DNA of 47,864 nt from Candidatus Izemoplasma sp. (GCA_007117885.1 SKFS01000088.1:1-47864), one strand, 5' to 3'. Positions 33,958-43,597 are shown, numbered from the stretch's first letter. Notes: a model not told the origin generated them from the sequence alone. A program made the numbers and translations.

Positions 33958-35055
33958 ATGGAGTATCAAGAACTAAAAACAGAACTGGAAAATGCACAAA
34001 AAACCTTAGTAGAACTCGAAGGTTTTTTAAACATAGACGCACTCCAAAAAGAAATTCAAACAATCGAAGCAAAAACTTATGAAAACACGTTTTGGGATCA
34101 TCATCAAACCGCGCAAAAAACCATTGAAGAACTAAAGAGATTAAAACAGAGTTTAAAGCAATACCAACACGTTAAAACTGCATTTGAAGATTTAGAGGTT
34201 GCCCTTGAACTGCTTGAAATGGGTGAAGAAGTTGAGACCCTCGAACGTGATCTTAATCATTTTCACAAACTATTAGAAAACTTAGAAACAAACCTCTATC
34301 TTTCTGAAGAATACGATCGGTTCAATGCCATTGTTGAAGTCCATCCTGGTGCTGGTGGAACCGAATCACAAGACTGGGCTAGTATGCTCTATCGAATGGT
34401 GACGCGCTACGCTGAAAATGAAGGATATAAAATCGATATAAACGACTATCAAGATGGTCTTGAGGCAGGTTTAAAAAGTGTAACATTCACCGTATCAGGA
34501 GCGAACGCATATGGTATGCTTAAAGCTGAAAACGGTGTACATCGACTGGTTCGTATATCCCCCTTTGATGCCTCCGGTCGCCGTCATACAAGTTTTGCGA
34601 GTATCAATGTTATCCCTGAGATTGATGACACCATTGATATCGCCATTGACGAAAGCGATTTAAAAATCGATACCTATCGCTCAAGTGGTGCAGGTGGCCA
34701 AAGTGTTAACACAACCGACTCTGCAGTTAGAATCACCCATTTACCGACAAAACTCACGGTCACATGCCAAAATGAACGAAGCCAAATAAAAAACCGTGAT
34801 CGGGCGTTAACAATTTTAAAAGGAAAGCTTTATCAGCGCGAACTAGAAAAGCAAAAAGAAACCATTTCAAGTTTAAAAGCGAACAATCAAAGCATCGACT
34901 TTGGTAGCCAAATTCGTTCCTACGTCATGCACCCTTACAGCATGGTTAAAGATCACCGTACCGAAGTTGAAACCGGTAACGTTCAAAAAGTGTTAGACGG
35001 CGACCTCAATCCGTTTATTCAAGCCTACTTAAAATCCCGAGTTAAGGAGCAATAA
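33958..35055 (+). CDS. prfB: Peptide chain release factor 2
   Basis: Releases the finished peptide at UGA and UAA. The 365-residue protein has the GGQ loop (SSGAGGQSVNTTDSAVRI) and the SPF anticodon-like tripeptide (VRISPFDASGRRHTSFA), which marks RF2 rather than RF1. Most prfB genes need a programmed +1 frameshift at codon ~25 (CUU UGA); here the frame is open through that place (GGT TTT TTA AAC ATA GAC), so no frameshift is needed. The ATG at 33958 has AGGTGAAATT upstream. The order secA-prfB is conserved in Bacillota. yitT starts 1 base after the stop. Confidence 0.96.
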   Translation: MEYQELKTELENAQKTLVELEGFLNIDALQKEIQTIEAKTYENTFWDHHQTAQKTIEELKRLKQSLKQYQHVKTAFEDLEVALELLEMGEEVETLERDLNHFHKLLENLETNLYLSEEYDRFNAIVEVHPGAGGTESQDWASMLYRMVTRYAENEGYKIDINDYQDGLEAGLKSVTFTVSGANAYGMLKAENGVHRLVRISPFDASGRRHTSFASINVIPEIDDTIDIAIDESDLKIDTYRSSGAGGQSVNTTDSAVRITHLPTKLTVTCQNERSQIKNRDRALTILKGKLYQRELEKQKETISSLKANNQSIDFGSQIRSYVMHPYSMVKDHRTEVETGNVQKVLDGDLNPFIQAYLKSRVKEQ

Positions 35056-35056
35056 T

Positions 35057-35935
35057 ATGTCAACACCCATCCATACATTATCATTTCCCCGTCGCTATAC
35101 AATGATTACCATCGGCATCTTTTTAATGGTGGCAGGATTTTACTACTTTATCGCCCCTTATCAACTTGTCATCGGTGGTGTGAGTGGCGTTGGATTACTT
35201 TTTAATGAGCTGCTCAATGTGCCGATTTCCTTTGTGGTATTGGTGCTGAATGTCTTCTTACTCTTACTCGGGTGGGTCTTTTTAGGCTGGCGATCATTTT
35301 ACCGAAGTTTGTACGGTTCTATCGTCTTTCCTTTCTTTCTCTTTCTCCTTGAAAGATTTTCCCCTCTGCCGACCTTACCGGAAGATTATATTATTGCCAT
35401 CACCTTTGGTGGATTCTTTATGGGACTGGGTTTTGGGTATGTCATTAAGTATGGCGGCACGAGTGGTGGCACCGATATTCCAATCAAAATTTTAAATAAG
35501 AAACTAAGACTCCCCCTCAGTTACTCAATCTATGCGATTGATGGCCTCATCATATTATCTGGTGTCCTATTGTTTTACGAAACCAATGGCTTAGCAGGAG
35601 GCCTATACGCTATTCTTACGATGATTATTGCTGGGTATGTCGCGGACCGTGTTGTCATCGGTGCAAAAACACTAACCACCGTCCAAATTATTACCGATTC
35701 ACCCGAAGCCATTAAAAACCTCATCTATGAAAAAATCTATCGCGGGGTGACAATGGTCCCTATTAAGGGGGGGTACTCACAAGCTGAAAAGACAATGCTT
35801 GTGACAGTTATCACCCGCGACGAATACTATACAATACGGAATATTATCGCTGAAATCGACCCAAGTGCTTTTGTTTTTGCCAATCCTGCACATGAAATTC
35901 GCGGCGATTTTGCATACCGAATGGAGGATGAATAA
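35057..35935 (+). CDS. yitT: YitT family membrane protein (DUF161 plus DUF2179)
   Basis: Function not established. The 292 residues have five or six membrane segments in the first 200 residues (MITIGIFLMVAGFYYFI, FVVLVLNVFLLLLGWVFLGW, and others), the family stretch GGFFMGLGFGYVIKYGGTSGGTDI, and a cytoplasmic C-terminal DUF2179 domain (GVTMVPIKGGYSQAEKTMLVTVITRDEYYTIRNIIAEIDPSAFVFANPAHEIRGDF). AAGGAGCAATAAT precedes the ATG. The symbol is used for the family, not for proven orthology. Confidence 0.88.
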   Translation: MSTPIHTLSFPRRYTMITIGIFLMVAGFYYFIAPYQLVIGGVSGVGLLFNELLNVPISFVVLVLNVFLLLLGWVFLGWRSFYRSLYGSIVFPFFLFLLERFSPLPTLPEDYIIAITFGGFFMGLGFGYVIKYGGTSGGTDIPIKILNKKLRLPLSYSIYAIDGLIILSGVLLFYETNGLAGGLYAILTMIIAGYVADRVVIGAKTLTTVQIITDSPEAIKNLIYEKIYRGVTMVPIKGGYSQAEKTMLVTVITRDEYYTIRNIIAEIDPSAFVFANPAHEIRGDFAYRMEDE

Positions 35936-35936
35936 C

Positions 35937-37361
35937 ATGCGTAAAGCCTTAACCGTTAGTGGATTACTCATAACGATTATGCTCGCATTTCTAGCGGGTT
36001 TAACCATCAATCTTCGTCGACCTCAACCGGTCGACAACCAAGCTTTTAGTGAAGTGTTTAACCACATCGTTAATTTTCATTATACAAATCCCGATCCAGA
36101 AACACTGTGGCGTGGTGCCATCGATGGCATGATTCGCTCACTTAACGATGATTTTTCCCATTATTTTGATGCCCAAGAAGCCCGTCAGTATGAGGAAGCT
36201 CAAGGTGAATCGTTTGTCGGTATCGGCGTCACCGTGCAAAATGTTGATGAACAAGCGGTCATTACGAGTATCTTTCCCAACTCACCCGCTCAAGCAGCGG
36301 GGTTAATGGTCGGTGACATCATTCGCTTTATCGACGGTGTGGATTTCCAAAATCGTTCATACATTGAAGCGGTTTTTTCGGTCCGTGGCGAAGAAGGCAG
36401 CGACGTTGAACTTGGTATCGTCCGAAGTGGTGCACCAGAGATTATTACCTTAGTCATGACGCGACAACGCATCGAAAACCCCTCAGTTACCTATCAAATT
36501 ATAAGCCAAAACGGTCGTGATTTTGGCTACATCAAAATCAATATATTCGGCAGTGAAACCGCCGCTAATTTTAATACAGCCCTTCAAGAACTTGAATCAC
36601 AAGGAATCACTGGGCTGATTGTTGATGTGCGGGATAATGGCGGCGGTGATTTAGTCAGTGTCGTTTCGATAATGAACTACGTATTACCAGTAAAAAACAA
36701 CTTGTTCAGCATTGAGTTCTTTGCCCAAGGCACCTCGCAAACACAATACTACCATTCCGCAGATGATCACCAAAAAGACTACCCCATCACCGTACTCATC
36801 AATGGCCAAAGTGCCAGTGCCTCTGAAGTCTTTGCGAGCGTGCTACATGAAGCGGGTGGATACACATTAATCGGCCAAACAACCTTTGGTAAAGGCACCG
36901 TGCAAACACGGATTCCAATGACGACTGTCCCTGGAGACTATGTGCATATTACCCGTGGCGTCTGGCGTACTACAAATGGAAACTGGGTTCATTTTGACGG
37001 TGGAACAGAAGGGTATGATCCACAAATTTTTATCGCACAAAACGAAGCATTTATGATTCCACCTCTTTATATAAGTGCCGAGCGTAGCTTCGCATTTGAT
37101 GACGTCCATCGTCAAATAGAAAACGCCCAAAAAATGCTCAATGCACTCGGTTATCCAGTCCGTACTGACGGGTACTTCGATAGTGCCATGCAAGATATTA
37201 TTCACCAATTTCAGCTCTTGAATAATTTAGAACCCACTGCAACCTTAAATACTGAAACCGCTCAATTTCTCAATCAGGCCATGCTAAACTACCGACAAAA
37301 TAAAGCCAATGATTTCCAATTGCGCGAAGCGATTGAGTACTTGCTCAGTAAAAATGATTAA
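35937..37361 (+). CDS. S41 family C-terminal processing peptidase with peptidoglycan-binding domain
   Basis: Membrane-anchored serine protease of the CtpA/CtpB type. An N-terminal helix (ALTVSGLLITIMLAFLAGLTI) anchors it outside the cell. A PDZ domain lies around residues 85-170 (GIGVTVQNVDEQAVITSIFPNSPAQAAGL), then the S41 core with VDVRDNGGGDL, the serine in NGQSASASEVFAS (about residue 292) and the lysine in QTTFGKGTVQT (about 318). The C-terminus (385-450) is a peptidoglycan-binding type 1 domain (AQKMLNALGYPVRTDGYFDSAMQDIIHQFQ). The track start at 35865 lies inside yitT; ATG 35937 has GGAGG nine bases upstream. It overlaps recX by 8 bases. Confidence 0.92.
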   Translation: MRKALTVSGLLITIMLAFLAGLTINLRRPQPVDNQAFSEVFNHIVNFHYTNPDPETLWRGAIDGMIRSLNDDFSHYFDAQEARQYEEAQGESFVGIGVTVQNVDEQAVITSIFPNSPAQAAGLMVGDIIRFIDGVDFQNRSYIEAVFSVRGEEGSDVELGIVRSGAPEIITLVMTRQRIENPSVTYQIISQNGRDFGYIKINIFGSETAANFNTALQELESQGITGLIVDVRDNGGGDLVSVVSIMNYVLPVKNNLFSIEFFAQGTSQTQYYHSADDHQKDYPITVLINGQSASASEVFASVLHEAGGYTLIGQTTFGKGTVQTRIPMTTVPGDYVHITRGVWRTTNGNWVHFDGGTEGYDPQIFIAQNEAFMIPPLYISAERSFAFDDVHRQIENAQKMLNALGYPVRTDGYFDSAMQDIIHQFQLLNNLEPTATLNTETAQFLNQAMLNYRQNKANDFQLREAIEYLLSKND

Positions 37362-38127
37362 GATTACCGCGCTTACCCTTAAGCAAAAAGCCGTATTTTG
37401 GGTTCAGATTATAAGAGATAAGCAACACGAAGAACACTTCCTTCATCAAGAAACTGTCTTTAAACACCGTCTTCACCTTAACCAAGAACTGTCGGAAAAA
37501 ACTTTTAAAGATATTCTTAAAGAGGATGCATACATTCAAGCCTATGCACTAGCGATTGCGAAGTTAGCCTATAAAGATCATACCGAACAAAGTATCAAAG
37601 AAGCCCTTAAACCGCACGATGTTCACCCTTCCACGTTAGCTCGTGTTGTCGCTCAACTCAAAAAAGAAAACTATATTAACGAGCAACGCCAACTCGAACA
37701 ACGGATGAAAGAGTATCTTGACTATGACTTAAAAGGCCCTGAGTTCATCAAGCAAAAACTACAAAAACAAGGGTATGATGAAACAGCTATCGATCAAGCC
37801 ATCAATCAAGTCCCTGAACACGTTTGGCAAGAGAAGTGTAAAACCTATGTGCATAGTTTAGTTAAACAACGCCCTCTTGAATCAAACTATTCACGCCAAC
37901 AATACTTAAAACGTAAAGCCTACCAACAAGGATTTCCCCTCGAACTTGCTAGGGAACTCATTGAACGCATCGCGATTCCGCATGACGAGACTGAAGTGCT
38001 TCAAGAAAAACTCAAACGCTATCAAAAACAGTACGATATCACGAACCCAAAAGAGCGTCAACGACTTATCCAAAAACTTCAACGTGAAGGATTTCACTTC
38101 CACGAAATCCAGAAATATTTGAAATGA
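37354..38127 (+). CDS. recX: Regulatory protein RecX
   Basis: Modulator of RecA filaments. The 257-residue protein is built of three-helix repeats with typical stretches: LSEKTFKDILKEDAYIQAYALAIAKLAYKDHTEQ, LKKENYINEQRQLEQRM, KGPEFIKQKLQKQGYDETAIDQAI and a last repeat LIQKLQREGFHFHEIQKYL. The start ATG 37354 (MIKITAL) overlaps the protease stop; the track start at 37309 is too long. recA is not in the window. The stop overlaps the ribosome site of glgB. Confidence 0.88.
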   Translation: MIKITALTLKQKAVFWVQIIRDKQHEEHFLHQETVFKHRLHLNQELSEKTFKDILKEDAYIQAYALAIAKLAYKDHTEQSIKEALKPHDVHPSTLARVVAQLKKENYINEQRQLEQRMKEYLDYDLKGPEFIKQKLQKQGYDETAIDQAINQVPEHVWQEKCKTYVHSLVKQRPLESNYSRQQYLKRKAYQQGFPLELARELIERIAIPHDETEVLQEKLKRYQKQYDITNPKERQRLIQKLQREGFHFHEIQKYLK

Positions 38128-38135
38128 GGGATACT

Positions 38136-39998
38136 ATGAAACGATTGAATACTGATACCTTGTATTACTTTAATCAAGGTGAGCTCATCGATGCTTACGA
38201 ACACTTTGGTGCGCACCTAGTTAAAGACGCTAAACAGAGAATTACTCACACACGTTTTACCGTCTATGCACCCCATGCTAAAGCCGTAAATCTCGTCGGT
38301 GAGTTTAATAACTACCAAAACTGGACTCACCAAATGACGAAAATTGATGCCTCAGGCGTGTACCGCATTGAAATCCCTGAAAACTTAGAAGGGAAAGCCT
38401 ATAAATACGAAATTCATACCCACGATGGAAGGGTATTATACAAAAGCGATCCATACGCCTATTTTAGTGCGTATCGTCCCGATACCGTATCCAAAGTATA
38501 CGATTTAGAAGGGTACCAATGGCACGACCAGGACTACATGAAAACCCGTGAAAAACTCAACCCCTATCGCGAGCCCATGTTGATATACGAACTCCACTTA
38601 GGGACGTGGATGCAAAAACCTGGAGGCCAGTTTCATCATTACAATGAACTCGTCGATCACTTAATTCCTTACTTACTTAAGCAAGGCTACACCCATGTCG
38701 AGCTTATGCCCATTATTGAGCACCCTTTTGATGGGTCTTGGGGTTATCAAGGAACAGGGTATTACAGTGCGACCAGTCGCTACGGTGTGCCAAAAGACTT
38801 AATGTACTTCATTGACCAATGCCACCAAAACAACCTAAAAGTTATTCTCGACTGGGTTCCTGGCCATGTATGTAAAGATGCCCACGGACTTTACATGTTT
38901 GATGGGCAACCGTTATATGAGTACCGCGACCCCTTTATTCGTGAAAACATTGAGTGGGGAACCGCAAACTTAGATTTAGGTCGCGGTGAAACACAAAGTT
39001 TTCTCATTTCAAACGCCCTATTTTGGATGAAACACTTCCATGTTGATGGCTTTCGTATCGATGCCGTGTCAAACATCATCTATTACTTAGGGGATGCACG
39101 TCATGGAGAAAACCAGGGAGCCTTATCATTTTTAAGAAAACTTTCCAAAAACGTCTTTAAAACATTTAAGAACGCCTTACTCATCGCTGAAGATTCAACC
39201 GCTTACCCGAAAGTAACCATCCCGATAGAGTACGGGGGCTTAGGTTTTAACTATAAATGGAACATGGGCTGGATGAACGATACCTTAAAGTACTTCGAGA
39301 AAGACCCCATCTATCGTAAATTCCATCACGATCAACTCATATTCTCATTGCACTACGCATACAGTGAGCAATATATTCTCCCCTTATCCCACGATGAAGT
39401 GGTTCACGGAAAGAAGTCTCTCGTTGAGAAAATGCCGGGGGATTATTGGCAAAAGTTTGCCAATTACCGAGCATTAATGGGCTATTTTTATACCCATCCT
39501 GGAAAGAATTTACTCTTTATGGGACAAGAGTTTGGCCAAATGCACGAATGGAAAGACAGCAGTGAACTGGATTGGCACCTCTTAAACTATCCTATGCACG
39601 ATGCCGTTCATCGCTTCAATCGTGATTTTAACTTTCTTGTGCAAAACGAAGCTGCTTTGCATGAACTCGACCACGATCGCAGAGGATTCAAATGGATTGA
39701 TCAGCACAATGCAGATCAAAGCATTCTCAGTTACATCCGTTATGCTGATAACGAAAAAGATCACGTTATCGTCGTCCTTAATTTAACACCAATGGTCTAC
39801 CATGCCTATCGCATCGGTGTGCCTAGCCAAGGAATTTACAAAGAACTCATCAACAGTGATCGAGATATATATGGTGGGTCTAACCAATACAACGGTCTGC
39901 CGATTCACACACAAAACGTGCATTCTCATCACTTTTCTCAAAGTATTGAAATGCTCATATCGCCCCTATCTGTCACGGTCTTAAAATGGAGTGAGTAA
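38136..39998 (+). CDS. glgB: 1,4-alpha-glucan branching enzyme
   Basis: Introduces alpha-1,6 branches into glycogen. The 620-residue protein has an N-terminal CBM48 domain (TRFTVYAPHAKAVNLVGEFNNYQNW), then the GH13 barrel: VELMPIIEHPFDGSWGYQGTGYY, DGFRIDAVSNII (nucleophile Asp, about residue 308), LLIAEDST (acid/base Glu, about 350) and LSHDEVVHGKKS, and a C-terminal beta domain. ATG 38136 is chosen because GAGGG lies 5 bases upstream; the track start 38124 lies within recX. It is the first glycogen gene and is followed 1 base later by glgC. Confidence 0.96.
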   Translation: MKRLNTDTLYYFNQGELIDAYEHFGAHLVKDAKQRITHTRFTVYAPHAKAVNLVGEFNNYQNWTHQMTKIDASGVYRIEIPENLEGKAYKYEIHTHDGRVLYKSDPYAYFSAYRPDTVSKVYDLEGYQWHDQDYMKTREKLNPYREPMLIYELHLGTWMQKPGGQFHHYNELVDHLIPYLLKQGYTHVELMPIIEHPFDGSWGYQGTGYYSATSRYGVPKDLMYFIDQCHQNNLKVILDWVPGHVCKDAHGLYMFDGQPLYEYRDPFIRENIEWGTANLDLGRGETQSFLISNALFWMKHFHVDGFRIDAVSNIIYYLGDARHGENQGALSFLRKLSKNVFKTFKNALLIAEDSTAYPKVTIPIEYGGLGFNYKWNMGWMNDTLKYFEKDPIYRKFHHDQLIFSLHYAYSEQYILPLSHDEVVHGKKSLVEKMPGDYWQKFANYRALMGYFYTHPGKNLLFMGQEFGQMHEWKDSSELDWHLLNYPMHDAVHRFNRDFNFLVQNEAALHELDHDRRGFKWIDQHNADQSILSYIRYADNEKDHVIVVLNLTPMVYHAYRIGVPSQGIYKELINSDRDIYGGSNQYNGLPIHTQNVHSHHFSQSIEMLISPLSVTVLKWSE

Positions 39999-39999
39999 A

Positions 40000-41133
40000 A
40001 TGAAGAAACGTGTCATCGCGATGGTCTTAGTTGGCGGTCGAGGCACCCGCCTAGGCCCCATCACAAAATTCACCGCTAAACCAGCGGTTTCTTTTGGTGG
40101 GAAATACCGTCTAATCGATTTCGTTTTAAGCAACCTAACCAACTCGCGCATCGATACCGTTGGCATTGTGACCCAGTATGAACCTCACGAACTGATGCAA
40201 TACATTCAGCGGGGTGCAACCTGGGATCTCGATACGAGCGATGGTGGTATTCACTTTTTGACACCTTACACGAGTTATGAAGGGGAACAATGGCAAAAAG
40301 GGACCGCGCATGCGATTTTACAACACCTTCGATTTATTAAAGAATATAACCCTGATTACGTTCTCATACTATCTGGCGATCACGTCTACAAAATGAACTA
40401 CAAACCCATGATTGAAGCCCATAAAAAATCCCAAGCAGAGATCACCATCGCCACGTTCAAGCCCGAAGACTCGCTCTCTCGCTACGGTGTGCTAGTCACC
40501 GATGAAAAAGAAAATATTATCGATTTTCAAGAAAAGCCCGACCAACCCAAAGGTGAACATGCCTCAATGGGAATCTATGTTTTCAATACCGCATGTTTAG
40601 AGATTATCTTGAAAGATGCTTTAACTGATGAAGCCGATTTTGGCAAAAACATTATTCCCAAAGCACTTCATCAAGGGAAACGCTTGAAAAGCTATCGGTT
40701 CGACGGCTATTTTCGTGATGTCGGTACCATCGAAAGCTTATACGCCGCAAACATGGACTTGATCGATCATCCTGAGTACTTAAAACTCCACGATTATAAA
40801 GCGTTACCACTGTACACGAAATCCCAAGACTTGCCACCTCATCACATCGCAAGTAAAGCGGTGGTAAGCGAAAGCCTCATTAGTGATGGTTCACTCATTA
40901 TGGGTCGGGTTAAACGGAGTATCATATCGAGCAACGTGCTTATTAATCATCAAGCATCCGTTGAAAACTCCCTTGTTCATGCCCATGTAAAAATTGGCGA
41001 AAATGCTAAAATAAAAAATTGCATCCTTTTAGAAAACACCTATGTTTTACCGAATACATCATTACTATTCGATGAGATTACCGTCATTGATAATGAACTT
41101 CTTTGGGCGTTGGGAGGGCACGAACATGAATGA
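40000..41133 (+). CDS. glgC: Glucose-1-phosphate adenylyltransferase
   Basis: Makes ADP-glucose for glycogen synthesis. The 377 residues have the nucleotide loop LVGGRGTRLGPIT (VGG in place of the usual AGG), KPAVSFGGKYRLIDFVLSN, LILSGDHVYKMNY, FQEKPDQP, FRDVGTIESLYAANMDL, and a left-handed beta-helix end. ATG 40000 follows GGAGTGAGTAAA. Its stop overlaps the glgDA start by 8 bases. GlgC of this kind normally pairs with GlgD in Bacillota. Confidence 0.96.
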   Translation: MKKRVIAMVLVGGRGTRLGPITKFTAKPAVSFGGKYRLIDFVLSNLTNSRIDTVGIVTQYEPHELMQYIQRGATWDLDTSDGGIHFLTPYTSYEGEQWQKGTAHAILQHLRFIKEYNPDYVLILSGDHVYKMNYKPMIEAHKKSQAEITIATFKPEDSLSRYGVLVTDEKENIIDFQEKPDQPKGEHASMGIYVFNTACLEIILKDALTDEADFGKNIIPKALHQGKRLKSYRFDGYFRDVGTIESLYAANMDLIDHPEYLKLHDYKALPLYTKSQDLPPHHIASKAVVSESLISDGSLIMGRVKRSIISSNVLINHQASVENSLVHAHVKIGENAKIKNCILLENTYVLPNTSLLFDEITVIDNELLWALGGHEHE

Positions 41134-43549
41134 AATGTTTGCCGTGATTGATGCAACCACCAAAGGCCAACTCGATAAACTCACCTTTCATCGGATGCCC
41201 GGTGCACTGCCTTTTGCCGGTAAATTTCGCTTGATTGATTTTGCCTTGTCAAACATGAAACACGCACAAATCACCAATGTTGCGATTTTTCCTTACGGCA
41301 ATTACCGGTCCTTACAAGATCACGTAGGGAGTGGCAAACGCTGGGATTTAGATCGTCGTAAAGATGGTCTTTTCGTCCTTCCACCCAAACACTTTGGGAT
41401 CCCGACCGATGACATGATCACCTTTCAACGAATGAATGAGCACATCGAATATTTCAGAAGAAGTACCCAAGATTATGTGCTTTTAACCCAGGCAAATATC
41501 GTCTGGAACATCGATTTTAATGCGGTCTTAAAAGAACACATTGAAAAAAAAGCCACGATCACAGAAATCATGCTTGAAAAGAAACGTTTAAAAACCTTTA
41601 TTATTTCTAAACAACTGCTTATCGATTATATTATCGAGTACGACTTAATTCCCTATAAGACATTAAATGATGTCGTGAACGATGCACCCGCCATCGAGGT
41701 GCATCGCTTCTACCATAAAAACTACTGCCGTACAATCAACACGATCTACGATTATTATCGCGCCAATATCGATATGCTTCGGTTCGATTTTGGTCGTCAT
41801 GTTTTTAAAGAAGATCGCCCCATCTTATCGAAAGAAAAAACCGCCCCTCCAGCGACCTATGAAACGGACGCTGACATCGAAAACAGCATGGTTGCGAGTG
41901 GTTCCTTAATTAATGGTAAAGTCATCCACAGTATTATTGGTCGCGATGTCATTATAAAAAAAGGCGCCGTCATTGAAAACAGCATCGTTATGAGTAATTC
42001 GGTCATCGAAAACGACGCGCACATCAACTACGCAATACTCGATAAAGCCACAATCGTCAAAAAAGGAACGTACATAGAAGGCACTTCACGCGAACCTTTT
42101 GTATCACAAAAAGAACAGATTATGACCAACCAAAATGATTTTTCAATTCTCCATGTTTCAAGCGAATGTTATCCTTTCATTAAGACCGGTGGACTTGCCG
42201 ATGTTGTGAACGGCTTAACCCGCAATTTAGCGAAGAACGGTCTTGAGGTTTCTTTAGTGCTCCCGCTTTATCAAAGCGTTAAAAAGAACTATGAATCGGT
42301 CTATAAGAAACTCTTTTCTAAAATCATTACCTACAACGATGAACCCCATAAAATCCGTGTTTATAGCTTAGTTTATAAACAAGTCAACGTCTATTTTATT
42401 GAACACTTCAAATACTTTGAACGTGATAAAATCTATGGTTATGAAGACGACGGCGATCGCTATGCCTTTTTTAACTTAGCCGTGACCAGTATTTTAAATG
42501 ACATAGGTCCCTTCCATATTATCCATTTACACGATTGGCATACCGGATTAATTCCCTTAATACTCAACGACCAAAAATCCCCTGAACTAACCTTGTTGAC
42601 ATTGCATAATATTGATTACCAAGGTATCGCGGACGCGAACATTATTCGTAAGCTCAATATTAAACAGTTTGTCTACACGCACGATAAAATCAACTTCTTA
42701 GAAATCGGTATCGATAATGCCACTAAACTCACCACCGTGTCCCCGACCTATCGCGATGAACTGAAGTACGATTACTATGGGAAAAACTTAACGCCAGTAT
42801 TGTTGAAAAGAGAGCGAGATTTTTACGGTATCTTAAACGGATTATCACGTAAAGACAGTCCCCAAAATGACTCGTTAATTATTACCAAGTATGACGCTAA
42901 AACAATTTCTGCAAAAATCGATAATAAGCTTTTCTTACAAAAGGAAATGAAACTTGACATGGGACTCGATTACTTTGTTTTAGGCATTGTTTCACGGATT
43001 GCAGAGCATAAAGGTTTTGAGATACTCCTCCCTGCACTTGAGGACTTCTTTACCCACACTGAGGATACGCAACTCGTTTTACTCGGTACCGGCGATCAGT
43101 ACATTATGGAACAACTCAAACACTTAGAAGCGAAATTTAAAAACCGCATAAAACTCAACCTTGGTTATGACTCAACCGTCCCGAACTATATCTATGCCGG
43201 CGCGGACTTATTTTTGATGCCATCACGCATCGAACCATGTGGACTAAGCCAAATGATTGCTATGCGTTATGGAACCGTTCCACTTGTGCGTAAAACCGGG
43301 GGCTTAGCCGATACGGTCACAGGTTATGACCCCATCACGAAATCTGGCAATGGGTTTAGTTTTTATAATTATGATCCCCATGCTTTAAAACAAGCTCTCT
43401 ATGAGGCCTATCAACTATTCAAAAACGATAAAACTACCTGGCGTAAAATGATGCGCCGGGGCATGCAAAGTGACTTTGGACTTAAAAAACAAGCGACAAA
43501 GTTTATTGAACTCTATCAATTAATCTTAGAAAATCGCACGACAAGATAA
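41126..43549 (+). CDS. glgDA: Fused GlgD-GlgA: ADP-glucose pyrophosphorylase regulatory subunit plus glycogen synthase
   Basis: One open frame of 807 residues. Residues 1-332 are GlgD, the GlgC-like partner without the GGxGTRL loop (MNEMFAVIDATTKGQ, LPFAGKFRLIDFALSNMKHA, YRSLQDHVGSGKRWDLDRRKDGLFVLPP, and a beta-helix end IIGRDVIIKKGAVIENSIV). From MTNQNDFSILHVSSECYPFIKTGG (base 42122) the remaining 475 residues are a complete GT5 glycogen synthase (KTGGLADVV, HLHDWHTGLIPLI, GIVSRIAEHKGFE, PSRIEPCGLSQMIAMRYGTVP). The ATG at 42122 has no good ribosome site (AAAGAACAGATT), unlike nearly every start here, so a true fusion is more likely than two genes in one frame. GGGAGGGC precedes 41126; the track start is too long. 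Confidence 0.9.
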   Translation: MNEMFAVIDATTKGQLDKLTFHRMPGALPFAGKFRLIDFALSNMKHAQITNVAIFPYGNYRSLQDHVGSGKRWDLDRRKDGLFVLPPKHFGIPTDDMITFQRMNEHIEYFRRSTQDYVLLTQANIVWNIDFNAVLKEHIEKKATITEIMLEKKRLKTFIISKQLLIDYIIEYDLIPYKTLNDVVNDAPAIEVHRFYHKNYCRTINTIYDYYRANIDMLRFDFGRHVFKEDRPILSKEKTAPPATYETDADIENSMVASGSLINGKVIHSIIGRDVIIKKGAVIENSIVMSNSVIENDAHINYAILDKATIVKKGTYIEGTSREPFVSQKEQIMTNQNDFSILHVSSECYPFIKTGGLADVVNGLTRNLAKNGLEVSLVLPLYQSVKKNYESVYKKLFSKIITYNDEPHKIRVYSLVYKQVNVYFIEHFKYFERDKIYGYEDDGDRYAFFNLAVTSILNDIGPFHIIHLHDWHTGLIPLILNDQKSPELTLLTLHNIDYQGIADANIIRKLNIKQFVYTHDKINFLEIGIDNATKLTTVSPTYRDELKYDYYGKNLTPVLLKRERDFYGILNGLSRKDSPQNDSLIITKYDAKTISAKIDNKLFLQKEMKLDMGLDYFVLGIVSRIAEHKGFEILLPALEDFFTHTEDTQLVLLGTGDQYIMEQLKHLEAKFKNRIKLNLGYDSTVPNYIYAGADLFLMPSRIEPCGLSQMIAMRYGTVPLVRKTGGLADTVTGYDPITKSGNGFSFYNYDPHALKQALYEAYQLFKNDKTTWRKMMRRGMQSDFGLKKQATKFIELYQLILENRTTR

Positions 43550-43588
43550 CGGTTTCATATGAGAAAAAACCGCGATTAACTATTTTCT

Positions 43589-43597
43589 TGTTATAAT
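43589..43597 (+). promoter_or_regulatory. Extended -10 promoter of glgP
   Basis: TGTTATAAT, a perfect extended -10, 21 bases before the glgP ATG. No good -35. This would let phosphorylase be made separately from the synthesis genes. Confidence 0.6.

Noticed and set aside
28879-35055. Altered genetic code with TGA as tryptophan
   Set aside because: TGA ends several genes at the expected length (mal, citD, recX, glgC, buk), and an RF2 with the SPF motif is encoded.
42122-43549. Separate glgA gene starting at the internal ATG
   Set aside because: No stop separates it from glgD and the ATG has no Shine-Dalgarno site, while almost all other genes here do. Kept as part of the fusion, with this alternative noted there.
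43550-43572. Short inverted repeat CGGTTT/AAACCG after glgDA as terminator
   Set aside because: Only six pairs, no T tract on the plus strand, and it runs into the glgP promoter region.
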